This document shows positions 23,235-34,572 of a stretch of DNA of 64,000 bases, in pieces. The stretch is taken from assembly GCA_025603075.1 (NCBI GenBank), contig MU626292.1, forward strand, positions 62,001-126,000, read 5' to 3'. Made by a program: the position numbers and the translations under genes. This DNA comes from Neoconidiobolus thromboides FSU 785 (taxonomy: Eukaryota > Entomophthoromycota > Entomophthoromycetes > Entomophthorales > Neoconidiobolaceae). Position 1 is the stretch's first letter; every line of letters begins with the position of its first letter. The notes below the pieces were generated by a model. That model worked only from the letters and a program-made list of their open reading frames with translations, was not told where the DNA came from and did no database searches.

Positions 23235-24462
23235 CTTAACTTTTTCTTTTTAATCAAAGTTAATTTTGGTTTAAATTTTCTATCTTTTTTTATTGTGTGA
23301 TTTTTTTTTGAGTAGTTTGATTGGCTAAAAACAAAATTAGCGAAGTTAAAATTTAAGAAAATTGAAAAAATATGAAAATTCATAATAGGCTGATATTTTT
23401 CTTGATGTTCTTCATTTATAATGCTATATATGAACATTATAAACACATAACAGGGTTTTTTACTATTGTTCTATCGATTTTCTTTTTTTAATCTTTTTTT
23501 TATCATAAATGGACGATTTGTTAAAGGTTAAAAAAGGGATTTTAGTATAAAATCCCATTTTTTAAGCTTTAAAAACTATGATATAACCATCTTCATAAAT
23601 AATGTAACCTTTTTATGTAAATGATGGTAGGAGTATATAATTGCAATAGTAAAAATTCTGCTGCAAAATAATTAGAATTTTTAGTATAAAAATGGGTTAC
23701 AATCAAAAAAAACCATACGTTAGGAAAATAGAAAATAAAAAGCAACACTGCAACCAGCAACTCTGCCATTTTATTATAAAAAATATTAGGCTATTTATAA
23801 AAGTATCAATTAAATTAGTTTTATAAAATAAAACAATGTCATTTAAAAATATTTATTTAAATTGTTTGGTAAACTAATACTAAGTTAACTGAACTACTCT
23901 ATATATTGTAGTTCACCAGAAACTTTTTAGTCCTTTTTACCTTTAGTAAAACATCTTCGAGATTTACTAAATAAAGATAAAAAATGATGAAAAAAGTTTC
24001 TGGTGCTGTAAATTATTATTTTCGACTTTATAAATTATTGTTTAAATTAATATAAGTAGAACTACAAACATATAATATAAGCTCCTAAGGTCAACTTTTA
24101 AAAAATTATATATAAATGTTTGTTAAATACGCTATAATAAAAGATGGTATATATTGTTTAACATATTACAATTGATGAATTGTTTGGAATAGAATGATTG
24201 TTAACATCAATTGAGCTAAAATTGTAGCACTACAATAAAACGGAGAGCAAATATATAAGCAAAATATGAACTTGGATGTTGAAGCTTTTACTGAGATATT
24301 AAAATGAAGGTATAGTGATTTACTCCTTAAAATTACTATTGCACAAACTACACATAATAAATATTTACATGTTCTACTAAAACTAAGTTATTAGCGCATG
24401 AGTTATTTGGTTGAATTCATATAGAAAACTACACAAACATATCCTAAATAAAAACAATATAT
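23235..24462. other. Gene-poor stretch with a fold-back
   Basis: No gene seen apart from a 92-bp fold-back at 23914-24005. The left end contains the eIF2-alpha promoter. Confidence 0.45.
23914..24005. mobile_element. 92-bp fold-back element, second family
   Basis: Perfect 15-bp terminal arms (CACCAGAAACTTTTT and its complement at 23991-24005) enclose inner arms CTTTAGTAAA and TTTACTAAATAAAG, so almost the whole unit can fold on itself. Only this copy was seen in the window. No clear target duplication. Confidence 0.5.
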
Positions 24463-24560
24463 GGGGATGTTTTTTTTGATTTCATTATCTTTACATCTTT
24501 TAAGCGTTATTTAAGTGGAAAAATTGCTAGTAAAATTCTTAAACACAAAAATATATCCCC
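24463..24560 (+). mobile_element. GGGGATGT-family MITE-like element, copy 3
   Basis: 98 bp with perfect ATAT/ATAT flanks. Termini GGGGATGTTTTTTTT and ATATATCCCC. Lies 16 bp from copy 4 in opposite orientation. Confidence 0.8.
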
Positions 24561-24576
24561 ATATGTAATACTATTT

Positions 24577-24674
24577 GGGATGTATTTTTGTGTTTAAGAA
24601 TTTTACTGACAAATTTTCCGCTTAAATAGTACTTAAAAAATGGAAGAAATAATGAAGTCAAAAAAAACACTCCC
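24577..24674 (-). mobile_element. GGGGATGT-family MITE-like element, copy 4
   Basis: 98 bp, inverted to copy 3, with slightly decayed ends (GGGATGT, ACACTCCC) and perfect ATTT/ATTT flanks. Confidence 0.78.
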
Positions 24675-24847
24675 ATTTGATGTTTTATACAAAATCTCAC
24701 AAACTTTTAAGCTTGACTATATAATATTATCAATTATTTGAAATCCTAGAAATAAAATACTATAAAATTTTATTTTTTAATTTGTGGCTAACATAATTTA
24801 ATGATAAAAAAGAATGATAACCAAATGAAACGTACAACAAAAATATA

Positions 24848-26252
24848 TTACACATTAATCCAATCCAACAATCGAACATGTTTTAATAAATAATAATAAA
24901 GTTCTTTAATATTGAGTGCAAAAGGTGCAGTGAATAATAAAGAAGTAGTGTGGAGATATTCAACTTCTATATATTGTACATTGAAAGCAATAGTGTTGGC
25001 CTTAATTATTCTAAAATTAGAAAAAAGAGTCAAAAAAACAAAGAAAATGATCAAAACTAATAGTGATACAATTAACATCAATTTTTTGCATAAAGTTATA
25101 TGTAAGTGGGTTATATATTTCACTATATAAATCGATTATATATAAATCTAAATTACCAAACAAGTTAATCATATCGAATATTTAAAAATCTAGTACAAAT
25201 AATTTGAATATTTTCAATCAATGAAATGGATTTTAATAATTTTTTTGTTATACAAAATAAATAAAATCCTTTCAATGTTGGTGCCTTTAAAAATTCATAT
25301 CAGCTGAAGCTTTTGGATAAAAACAATCTAAAGTTACGATATTACTCTTTCCGATTGATTTTATATCGTTGGAATCTCCAAAGAGATCCACAAACTACTC
25401 ATAATTACTTATTAATTAAATGTTTCATTTGATTTAAATTATCAAGATATTCAATATTAAAGCAAAGTCTTTGCTAAGAACTCCTTAAATGGGGATGTAT
25501 TTTTGTATTTAAGAATTTTACTAACAATTTTTCCACTCAAATAGCGCTTAAAAGATGGAAAAAATGCTGAAGCTAAAAAAACATCCCCAAATATTTAACT
25601 TAAATTGAAATTAAAACTTAAATATTTAAATTCAAGTATATTAAGGTCACTTAGAATGAATAGTAATTCAAAATCAAGCCCCGATGGATTAGATATTATT
25701 AAGATAAAATTTTGGAAGTTAAAAGCTTTAAATATAAAATCTGATGGTCCTATTGTTACATTCAATAGTCTTAATCCAAATTTAACAATATATTCTGTTA
25801 ATGTACCACTTCCTTTACATTTAATAACTTCAAGCTGACTTAGGTATGAAACAAATAAACTTGAACCATTTTTACATCTTTATAGTCATATGAAAATAGT
25901 TTTTTTAACTTTAATAGTTTACCCTCAAATTTTGTCTTATAATATTTATATATTCTTGAATAATGTATAAATTGAATATTTGGACAACAATCTAAATAAT
26001 ATACCGTATGACCATTTAAATTTATATATTTCATTATATCACGCTTTATTTAATAAATCTTTCTTAATAATTCCAATATTTAGGTAATGCATCTTGATTA
26101 TAAGTGACCAGATCAAATTATATCTGACTACTCTACTTATAACATTGAATGGTCTTTAAAAACCTCAATTTGAATAAACCTTTAGGAGACAGTAACTTGA
26201 CTACATCTTCCAACAGAATATTGATTGATTGATCAAATTTTACCACTTTATA
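24848..26252 (-). pseudogene. Decayed F-box/leucine-rich-repeat gene, interrupted by a MITE-like element
   Basis: Minus-strand remnants match the intact F-box gene at 54501-55802 along its whole length. N-terminal sequence near 26160-26252 reads KFDQSINILLEDVVKLLSP (intact: KFCQLSDVLLEDIFKLLHP) and lacks a usable start. The middle at 25840-26034 has MKYINLNGHTVYYLDCCPNIQFIH (intact: MNHIYVKDDTIRFLDSCPNLTSIH). The C-terminus at 24848-25123 keeps FSNFRIIKA, FTAPFAL and RLLDWINV plus the stop. Stops and frame breaks separate the pieces, and MITE copy 5 sits inside at 25491-25588. No functional product is expected. Confidence 0.75.
25491..25588 (-). mobile_element. GGGGATGT-family MITE-like element, copy 5 (inside the F-box pseudogene)
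   Basis: 98 bp with canonical termini GGGGATGTATTTTTG and ACATCCCC and perfect AAAT/AAAT flanks. It is inserted within the region homologous to the F-box/LRR gene, so it gives a clean before/after comparison. Confidence 0.82.
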
Positions 26253-26353
26253 ATAAAATATTAAAACAGTCAATTTAGTTTGTTTGTGTTTGAATTCATG
26301 ATGCTTTTAGTAATATTTAGAATGAAGTTCACTCAATAAATACTATCTTTTAA

Positions 26354-26518
26354 CTCCTTGGGTACTAATTTTTTCGAGTAAAAACGTCATCAATAGAATT
26401 TTTTTGGTTGACCCTTTGAGTACCAAATATTTTAAAAATTCTATTTGATTGGACAACAATTTCTAATCGATTTTATGCTAATTGTATCAGTTTTTTTTGA
26501 AATTCGATACCCAAAGGG
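26354..26518. mobile_element. 165-bp element flanked by TTAA (piggyBac-like non-autonomous candidate)
   Basis: The ends CTCCTTGGGTA and TACCCAAAGGG are imperfect inverted repeats (CYCYTTGGGTA), each directly flanked by TTAA (26350-26353 and 26519-26522). TTAA duplication and CCCTTTG-like ends are typical of piggyBac-type transposons. A related sub-terminal motif (CCCTTTGAGTACC) occurs inside near 26410-26425. Non-coding. TTAA is common in this AT-rich DNA, so the call is tentative. Confidence 0.5.
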
Positions 26519-26556
26519 TTAATTCAATTTAAATTATGCAATATTCATGATTATAT

Positions 26557-26655
26557 GGGGATGTTTTTTTTAGTTTCAGCATTTTTTCCATCTTTTAAGC
26601 ACTATTTGAGTGGAAAAATTGTTAGTAAAATTCTTGAATACAAAAATACATTCCC
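26557..26655 (+). mobile_element. GGGGATGT-family MITE-like element, copy 6
   Basis: 99 bp, perfect ATAT/ATAT flanks, right end decayed to ACATTCCC. Confidence 0.8.
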
Positions 26656-26909
26656 ATATTTTGGTTTAAAACTATATACAAAAAGTGCTTATCATAATTT
26701 TGATGTATAAAAATTTGATGAGCACTGTTTGTCCACAGTACCCAAGTGATCAACTGGGCTAGCTTGATGAGCCAAATCATTATTTGTATCCAAGCAATTA
26801 ACTATTGTACAATTTATATTTATTGAATACTCACATACCATAATTTAGTTAAGCCGCTTAGTGTATCATTTATATATTTGAAATTTCATAAATGTCTATC
26901 AAATATATA

Positions 26910-27005
26910 AGGGTGTTTTTTTGTTTTATCACTTTTTCCGTTTTTTAAGTGCTATTTGAGTAGAAAAATTGTTAGTAAAATTCTTGAATACAAAAATATA
27001 TCCCC
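26910..27005 (+). mobile_element. GGGGATGT-family MITE-like element, copy 7 (decayed)
   Basis: About 96 bp. The left end reads AGGGTGTTTTTTT and the right end ATATCCCCC; the inner AAGTGCTATTTGAGTAGAAAAATTG region is well preserved in form. Flanking duplication unclear. Confidence 0.65.
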
Positions 27006-27199
27006 CTATATTAAATATAAACTGATATATGAATAAAAATACTTAGCGAGCTGATACAATTTTTTATACAAAGTACTAAACACCAATGAAAGTAAAATAT
27101 TATATAATAGGGTTAATATCTAAAGTGCTTTAAGGATACTGAAAACTAAAGATATATAAATTTACAACGATATATTTAATAGTAAAAGTAAACGAACTC

Positions 27200-27630
27200 T
27201 TGTGAAATATTGCTTTATCAGCCCCATAATTAATTATAGCATAATAATCGCCTAAGCTATTGTGTTCTCGAGCTCAAAGACAATCAATACCATTCTCTTG
27301 TTTTGGTTGCCATGAGAGTTTCTATCTTCGTCTCAAAGAATGTTATCCTCTTGTTTTAGCATCTATACTTGTCGAAGTATAAAAGAGATTTTAGAACATA
27401 GTAGCTCGAGGGTTTTTAACTAAGTTATTCTCTGATATCTCTTACGTTCAATAAAGCCACTAAGCTTTTTTAATAGTATTTTACGTAGATTTTACATTAG
27501 TATTGTCTGTTCTATTTGTCTTACATAGTTCATAGTCTATTACATGCTATTCTTCATAATCCAAGTTTATCTTAGCCACATAAACTAAGATCTTTCGACT
27601 TAAAGTGTAGTCAACCAGACAATAACTGTT
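27200..27630 (+). repeat. ~430-bp diverged dispersed repeat, copy A
   Basis: Matches the reverse complement of 39804-40231 along its length, with many substitutions and small gaps. Shared blocks include CCCATAATTAATTATAGC near the left end, AGAGGATAACATTCTTTGAG (complement) in the middle and GTAGTCAACCAG near the right end. No coding frame is shared. It ends where MITE copy 8 begins. Probably a relic of a larger mobile element. Confidence 0.75.
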
Positions 27631-27718
27631 TTTTAGTTTCATAACTTTTTCCATTTTTTTAAGCATTATTCGAGCGGAAAAATTGTTAGTAAAATTATTA
27701 AGCAAAAAACACATCCCC
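27626..27718 (+). mobile_element. GGGGATGT-family MITE-like element, copy 8 (left end lost)
   Basis: The right terminus ACATCCCC followed by ATAT is intact, but the left terminus is replaced by CTGTTTTTT at the junction with repeat copy A. Confidence 0.62.
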
Positions 27719-27876
27719 ATATTATTTATAATTAGAAATATATTTACTAACATTTAAGTCATAAAATAGCTTATTTATCATTACTTTATTATATTTATTT
27801 TAATTTATTAATATTAATGATATCAGTTATTTTCTATTTAAACAAGCTTGAATTCTTAGCTTTTATATATAAAATT

Positions 27877-27974
27877 GGGAAAGTATTTCTGTGTTTAAAA
27901 ATTTTACTAACAATTTTTCCACTCAAATAATGCTTGAAAGATGGAAAAGTGATGAAACTAAAAAAGACACTCTC
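27877..27974 (-). mobile_element. GGGGATGT-family MITE-like element, copy 9 (decayed)
   Basis: 98 bp with ends GGGAAAGTATTTCTG and ACACTCTC; the interior is well conserved. Flanking duplication not clear. Confidence 0.65.
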
Positions 27975-28959
27975 ATATACTGTTTTATAAACTAGAATTA
28001 AAATTAAAATTAAATAATTCAACACCATAGTTTATTAGTAATTTTTTATCTATTTTAAGAGCTTTAAAAGCTTTAATAACATTTTTATTAGATTTATTTT
28101 TCATTATATTACATTTAATAAAAAGAATTTTCAACGTTATTTGATTTCATACTTTTTAGCTTATAAACTTATAAATCATAAAACTATACTATGTTCGTTT
28201 TTTTTCTTTCTAATAAATATCAAATAAAATGAAACTCATTTAATAGAAAATTAGAACCAATAGTATCAATTTATGCTGCTTTATTCTATTTTTAATTAGC
28301 TATTAGTTAATTGAGGATAGGAACACATCTTGCTCTTATCAAGCTGTTGAAATTAATATCAGGTTTCTGACAAAATATGAAGTTATAGGAAAATGATAAA
28401 AGCGGCCTTTTTAAAAAGCACAGTAAATTGACTATTATTTAATAGTAACCACTTTTTCTAAAGTCATTTCTAAAAGTCAATCTTATCGATTACTTTTATA
28501 ATCAACCAGAAAGTAACAATAACGTATCAACTTTTTTCTAAATACTTTTATTCACTATCTCTCATCTTGTAAAAAATTTAAACTTAAATTTAATAACACC
28601 ATGTCATAAAGAAAGGATAAATAGTCAATGAAATCATTTAATTTGATATGATAAAAAACCTTTTGTTTTATTTGATTTATTTTTAAATAGACTTCTAATA
28701 TATAAAATATAGTTTTAAGGTTTTTTCTATTGAAAAAAAAGCGAATTTGAAATTGATATTAATTTACTGTCAAAAGTTCATGTATAAATCGTTTTTTTAA
28801 AAGGAAGAGTTATATCATTATATTATTTTTCATTTTAACTTACTATTTTTCTATTTGATTTTAAATTCGTGTCTTGTTATAGTAGTTCAAGTAGATATAG
28901 AATATAGTTTAATGATTTGTTATTGACAATAATAAAGTAATAAGAATTAGTAAAGGAAT
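27975..28959. other. Gene-poor AT-rich stretch
   Basis: No gene or convincing repeat seen between MITE copies 9 and 10. Confidence 0.45.
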
Positions 28960-29057
28960 GGAGCTGTTTTTTTAACTTCATAACTTTTTCCATTTTTTGA
29001 GCGCTATTTAAGCGGAGAGATTGTTAGTAAAATTCTTAAATACAAAAATACATTCCC
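28960..29057 (+). mobile_element. GGGGATGT-family MITE-like element, copy 10 (decayed)
   Basis: 98 bp with left end GGAGCTGTTTTTTT, right end ATACATTCCC and near-matching flanks GAAT/AAAT. Confidence 0.65.
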
Positions 29058-29521
29058 AAATACTAATAATTCATAAGTTGAAAACTAGTTAAATTTTTAA
29101 AAGCTAAAAACTCACAGCCAACTAATTTTGAATTTAAAAAAATTAGTAAAAAAATGAGGGGAAGCTTTGTAATACTCCCTGAAACAAGTTCTATAAATTA
29201 AATCAAATCATTTGTTTAATTTGTTAGAAAAATACTAGAGATATTTTTATCAACCCTTAATTTCCTAATATTCATTTAGCATTAATAATTATCAAAAAAT
29301 AAAGTCAAATGAACGCATCAACCTATTCTAACGAATAATCAACATAGCAAACTGATAATAAATTAAATTTCTGTAAGTTCTTAAGGGAAGACTATGATGT
29401 CATAATCCATATCCGTTTTTAGACTTAAAAATAAGTAAGTAATCAAATTTGCTTTTTATTCTCTTAATTTTTTATATAAAAAAACAACAGAACTTTTTAT
29501 AACCAAATAATTTACTTTGAA
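29058..29521. other. Upstream region of the 199-residue protein gene
   Basis: AT-rich, nothing recognised; likely promoter of the downstream gene. Confidence 0.4.
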
Positions 29522-30121
29522 ATGCCACCAACGACATATAAATCCCCCCTAAAAGCGAGTTTATCTTTAGATTTAAACTCGGTATCTGGTCACTGTACGA
29601 TCCATCCCGAGAATTCAATTGAGTTACCATTATCACCTAGTTTTGATAGTAGCAATTCCACTTTAAATAAAATTTTATCGAATTTTATTAAAAAAGAAAT
29701 GTTAGCAACCAGTACCAATACAATTGATATGCTAGATTTAGCTAGTAATAATGTTACTGCAACAATGGAAAGTATGATTGAAAAAAGTAATAGTTTATTA
29801 TTAAAAAAAGAAAAAAGAAGTTTAAGTCCATTTAATGTGCTAACGAAAAAAAATTCAGTAACTTCAAAATCAAACTCCCGTCCCCATCGTTTACGTACTC
29901 GTACTAATACATTTCATACTACTTTTTCACCTTTTTTGTTTCTTTCAAGTGGCCAAAGCAAAAGAAATAGTTTAATCAATGAGAATAATAATGAACTTTG
30001 TTTTTTTTGTTCGTCCAATTTACCCGAGTTAAAAGAGTGTTCTAATCAACATAATTTGGAAGATCAATTATTCGTTCAGATGGAAGAATTGGATCATACT
30101 TTTGTTGAGATTAGTTATTGA
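29522..30121 (+). CDS. Hypothetical Ser/Asn-rich 199-residue protein
   Basis: Single-exon frame starting at ATG (MPPTTYKSPLKASLSLDLNS). I do not recognise it. Most of it is Ser/Thr/Asn-rich and probably disordered, with phosphorylation-like SP sites (PLSPS, SLSPF, FSPF) and a basic block (RPHRLRTRTNT). Near the end is a compact CFFCSS....ECSNQHN segment that could bind a metal, followed by an acidic end (DQLFVQMEELDHTF). Base composition is more GC-rich than its surroundings and the frame is clean over 600 nt, which supports a real gene. Next gene downstream is TAF6 on the same strand, 442 bp away. Confidence 0.6.
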   Translation: MPPTTYKSPLKASLSLDLNSVSGHCTIHPENSIELPLSPSFDSSNSTLNKILSNFIKKEMLATSTNTIDMLDLASNNVTATMESMIEKSNSLLLKKEKRSLSPFNVLTKKNSVTSKSNSRPHRLRTRTNTFHTTFSPFLFLSSGQSKRNSLINENNNELCFFCSSNLPELKECSNQHNLEDQLFVQMEELDHTFVEISY

Positions 30122-30562
30122 AGAAGAGGAAAGGAGAGGGAGTGTATTTTGGAATGTATTTTTGTTATTTATTTTTTGGACTAGTTTTCATGAATTAAAG
30201 TGTATTGATTACCTTTAAATTAAAAATATTTTGTTGATTTTGATTTTTATAATTTTAATATTGTCTTTGTTTTTACTATTATTAATAATTTAGATATGTT
30301 ATCACCTTTAATTTTTATAATTTAGAATATTTTTATAATTATTAAATAAATTACCCTATTTAATATATATAAAGATTGTAATATTCAATTATTTTAAATA
30401 TAATGTTTTATATCATTAATAAACCTTTTCAAATGTTTTAAATTGATAAAAATTGAAATAAACCAATCAAACCCCTTCTATCTTTTGAAAAAGCAGTCTT
30501 CTATCTATCAACATGAATTATTTAATTAAAATTTCATTTTCAAATCTTTATTTTAAAAAAAC
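30122..30562. other. Intergenic region before TAF6
   Basis: AT-rich; no gene seen. Should contain the TAF6 promoter. Confidence 0.4.
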
Positions 30563-32681
30563 ATGGACACTAATACAGTGTATCCTATTGAAGCAATAGA
30601 AGTAAGATATATTTTCACTTTGCTTTATAAAAAATAAACAAATTTCTACTTTAAAAGGAAGTAGGGGATTCCTTAGGCTTATCTTCGATACCTAAAGATG
30701 GTTTATCAAGTTTAGCTGATGATGTTGAGTTTCGTATTAAAGAAGTAGTACAGGTGAGTTGTTTTAATAATACAAATGAAATTATAAGTATATTAATAAA
30801 CTAATCTTATTGTTAGGAAGCTATTAAGTTTATGAAACATGGTAAAAGAGAAAGGTTAACTTTAGATGATATTAATTTAGCGTTAAGAGTTCGTAGTGTT
30901 GAAGTAAGATTTAAATCTATAATTAAATAATAGTAATTTTAATTCATTTCATTTTAGCCATTATATGGGTTTAATTCTAGTGGTGGTTTAAGGTTTAATA
31001 GTGTTAAATATTCAAATCAAGAACTTTATTATTTACAAGATAAAGATATTGAATTAGAGACTTTATTATCAACTCCACTTCCTCCTGCTCCTATGGACTT
31101 AAGTTTTACTGGTAAATTAATTGAATTAGATTTCTATTTGATTTAATTTAATAATATTTTCATGTCACTTAGCTCATTGGCTAGCAGTAGAAGGTATTCA
31201 ACCATTAATACCACAAAATCCAATTGAAAGGGGTAAGTAAAATAGATTTACACAATTGTAATCAAACTAACTTGTTATTGACCTAACTTTATATTATTAT
31301 TTAATATAGATGAACCTGATAAATTCTTATTAAAAAAGAGTAAAATTAGTATCAATAGCACTATCAAGCCCATAGATAATCTAACTTCCAATATGGATAT
31401 GGATGTGAAACCAATTGTAAAACATAATTTAAGTCGAGAATTAAGAAAACATTTTGAAAATTTAGCATCTGCTTTAGTAGCGGAGGATATTGAAGTTCAA
31501 AAAGCAGCTCATGATTCTTTAAATAAAGATCCAGGTTTACAACAACTATTACCTTATTTTATTCAATATATATCTGAGAAGGTAAATTAGCATATATGCT
31601 AAAATTTTACAAATAATTTATTTTTTTATTATAATTTAGACAGTCAAGAGTTTTGATAAAATTAATATATTAAAGTCTTTATTAACTGCTTTAGAAATGA
31701 TTATGTTAAATAGTTATTTTTTTATAACACCCTATGTAAGTCAATTATTCTCATTTATTTGTTATTTTATTAGTTGATTTTTGTTATTTAGCTTCATCAA
31801 ATTTGTCCAGTAATACTCACTTGTTTAATTACTAAAAGAATGGGTAATAATATGGAAAGAGAGTTAAGTCATTGGCAACTACGCCATCAAGCCAGTGATT
31901 TATTAAGATTAATTTATCAAAAAATTGAATTTACTCATCCAAATGCAAGACCTAAGATAGTTAAAACTTTATTTTCAGCTATTTTTGATCCGCAATCAAC
32001 TATCACTACGTTTTATGGGGGTATCTTAGGTATTAAAACATTGAGTGATTCTTTATTTGATAGTTGCATTCCACCCAATTTAAATTCTATTTCAATGAAA
32101 TTACAAAGCTTTAATGGGAAGGAAGAGTCAAGAGAAATAATTAGATGTATGGAAATGATAGTGGTAAGTGAAGATTTATATTTATATTTATTTATTTTAA
32201 TTATTATTCTTAATATTTTATTTAATTCATTACTGAGGATCTTTATTTTAATATAATAAATTAGGACTTTCTAGCGGATGCTGCCGAGAATAAAAAATAT
32301 TTGCAAAATGAATCTGCAATCTCAATTGTAAAATTAAATCAATTAATTCCCTATCAACCTTTAGCCCAAGAAATTATTAAATCACAACATTTTAAATCAA
32401 TTTGTGTATATTTAAATCAAGTTATTTTTAATAATAAAAATGAAAAGGAGAATATTGTCAATGTTGAAAAAGGAAATTTAGAATTGGAAAAGACGGAGAA
32501 AATTGAGAGTGTTCAAGAAATGGAAACAGATAAGGAAACAGAAAACAAGATTGAACATAAGAATGAAGAGAACAAAGTAGAAAATAAAGAAAATGATAGT
32601 GATAATATGGATTCTAATGAAAATGACAAACAAATAATGGAAGAGGAAGATGATGACGATGATCAATGGGATGAAGAATAA
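30563..32681 (+). CDS. TAF6: Transcription initiation factor TFIID/SAGA subunit TAF6
   Basis: Histone-fold and HEAT-repeat subunit shared by TFIID and, in fungi, SAGA. About eight exons start at 30563 (MDTNTVYPIEAIE). The histone fold reads EVGDSLGLSSIPKDGLSSLADDVEFRIKEVVQEAIKFMKHGKRERLTLDDINLALR, then PLYGFNSSG, typical of TAF6 (which pairs with TAF9). The TAF6C HEAT domain has LSRELRKHFENLASAL, DPGLQQLLPYFIQYI, ELSHWQLRHQASDLLRLI and TTFYGGILGIKTLSD. The first intron needs an AAAG acceptor. The C-terminus (about 80 residues) is very acidic, with runs of Glu, Asn and Asp ending DDDDDQWDEE. Convergent with ClpX, 342 bp between stops. Confidence 0.92.
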
Positions 32682-33023
32682 TATGAATTTTATATATGCT
32701 GTTATTCTAAATCAATAAGACTTAAAATTAATGAGTATTTAATAATACTACAAAATAAAATGCTGTAGTTATAAATAAATGATCAAAGTGAAGAATCCAA
32801 GTTAAAATAATAAACTATATATTTTTATTAATAATTGCTTTTTAAATCCAAATTTTTTATATGATAAACAATAGTAATAATAATGATTTTATAATAAAAA
32901 GTTTAATTTAAAAAAACTCACAAATAATAAAAGTTAAAAGATCGTAGTAGAATAAAAAAAGAATTGAGCAAATAATTTGTTTGATGCAGTATAAATAAAG
33001 TAGCAAGACAAATTGATCTTGCA
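32682..33023. other. Convergent 3' region TAF6 / ClpX
   Basis: 342 bp of AT-rich sequence between two converging stop codons; holds both 3' ends, nothing else seen. Confidence 0.45.
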
Positions 33024-34528
33024 TTAAATCCAAGAAGCTACTTGTTTCTTATTACTATCATCAATTTCATTTTGATTATTGTTATCGTTATTTCCAACTT
33101 GAGTATCTTCCTCCAATAATAATTTGTTTAATTCTACCTCTTGATTTTTACTCAAATAAATGGGTTTTTGGTCATTTAATATACATTCTTTAGTAATAAC
33201 TACAAATTTAACACTTGTTCCTGGCACATCATACATGGGTTCCAATAATATTTTTTCCTATTAAATGTATTTATAAATAATTAAATAAACAATAATTATT
33301 AGTTATTATTTTGATATATACAAAACAAATTTACCATAATCCTTCTTAATCCTCTAGCTCCAGTTTGTTTTTTAATAGCTAATTGAGCAATTGCTTTTAA
33401 AGAAGAATTGGTAAATTTTAATTGGATCTAAAATAATTTATATAAAATTAATTTATTTATATTAAAAACAAAATTATTAATTAAAATTATTTTAGAATTT
33501 ACCTTATTTAAATTAAATAATCCTTGATATTGTTTAATTAGGCAATTTTTAGGTTCAGTTAATACTCGAATTAAAGAAGATTCATCTAATGAAGTGACAT
33601 TAGCTAATACAGGTAATCGTCCAATAAATTCGGGTATTAATCCATATTTTATTAAATCTAAATATTAATAATTAATGATTAATATTATTATGACTATAAC
33701 TATTACCCATAGGTTCTACTAATTCTAAATAGTCCATTTGATTATTAATTTCATTGTTACTATCTAAGTTCCCTTTTTTAATTGGCGCATTAAAACCAAT
33801 AGACTAAATAAATAAATAATATTAATATTAAAATAATAAATAAAACAAATAAATAAATAAGCTTACTGATTTTGCTAATCTATTCGCAATAATTTTTTCT
33901 AAACCAACAAAAGCTCCTGATAAAATAAATAAAATATTAGAAGTATCTACTGTAAACGTATCCCCTTTATTTCCGCCTGATAAATTAGAATTATTATTAG
34001 AATTGGGATTTTTCCTATTAGATGAGCCATTTTTATCTGTTATTGTTATTGTTGTTCCTTCTAACATTCTTAATAACGCTTGTTGAACTCCCTCTCCTGA
34101 CACATCTTTAGAAATCGATAAAGCATCTGGTCGCCTTGCTATTTTATCGATTTCATCAATAAATACAATGCCTTGTTCTGCTTTTTTAATATCATAATCA
34201 CAATTCTAATTTATTATCATTATTAAATATTAAACTATTTAAGATTAAAATTACTTGTAATAATCTTTGAATAACTAATTCTACATCTTCACCTACATAA
34301 CCGGCTTGTGTAAATGGTGTTGCATCTGACATTGAAAATGGTACTTTTAATATATTAGCTAATGTTCTTGCTAATAATGTTTTTCCTAAATTATTTAATA
34401 TTAGTTACTAAAATAGTAGATTATTTATATTCTATTTAGTTTTACCTGATCCTGTTGGTCCTAATAATAATACGTTGCTTTTATCAAATGTTGTATCCAA
34501 TATACAATTTTCATTTTCACTATTGATT

Positions 34529-34572
<44 letters not shown>

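Noticed and set aside
25605-25838. 77-codon plus-strand frame
   Set aside because: Antisense to the F-box pseudogene; apparent leucine-rich pattern comes from the opposite strand.
27547-28028. Short minus-strand frames at 27547-27753 and 27834-28028
   Set aside because: They run through MITE copies 8 and 9 and the dispersed repeat; no protein evidence.
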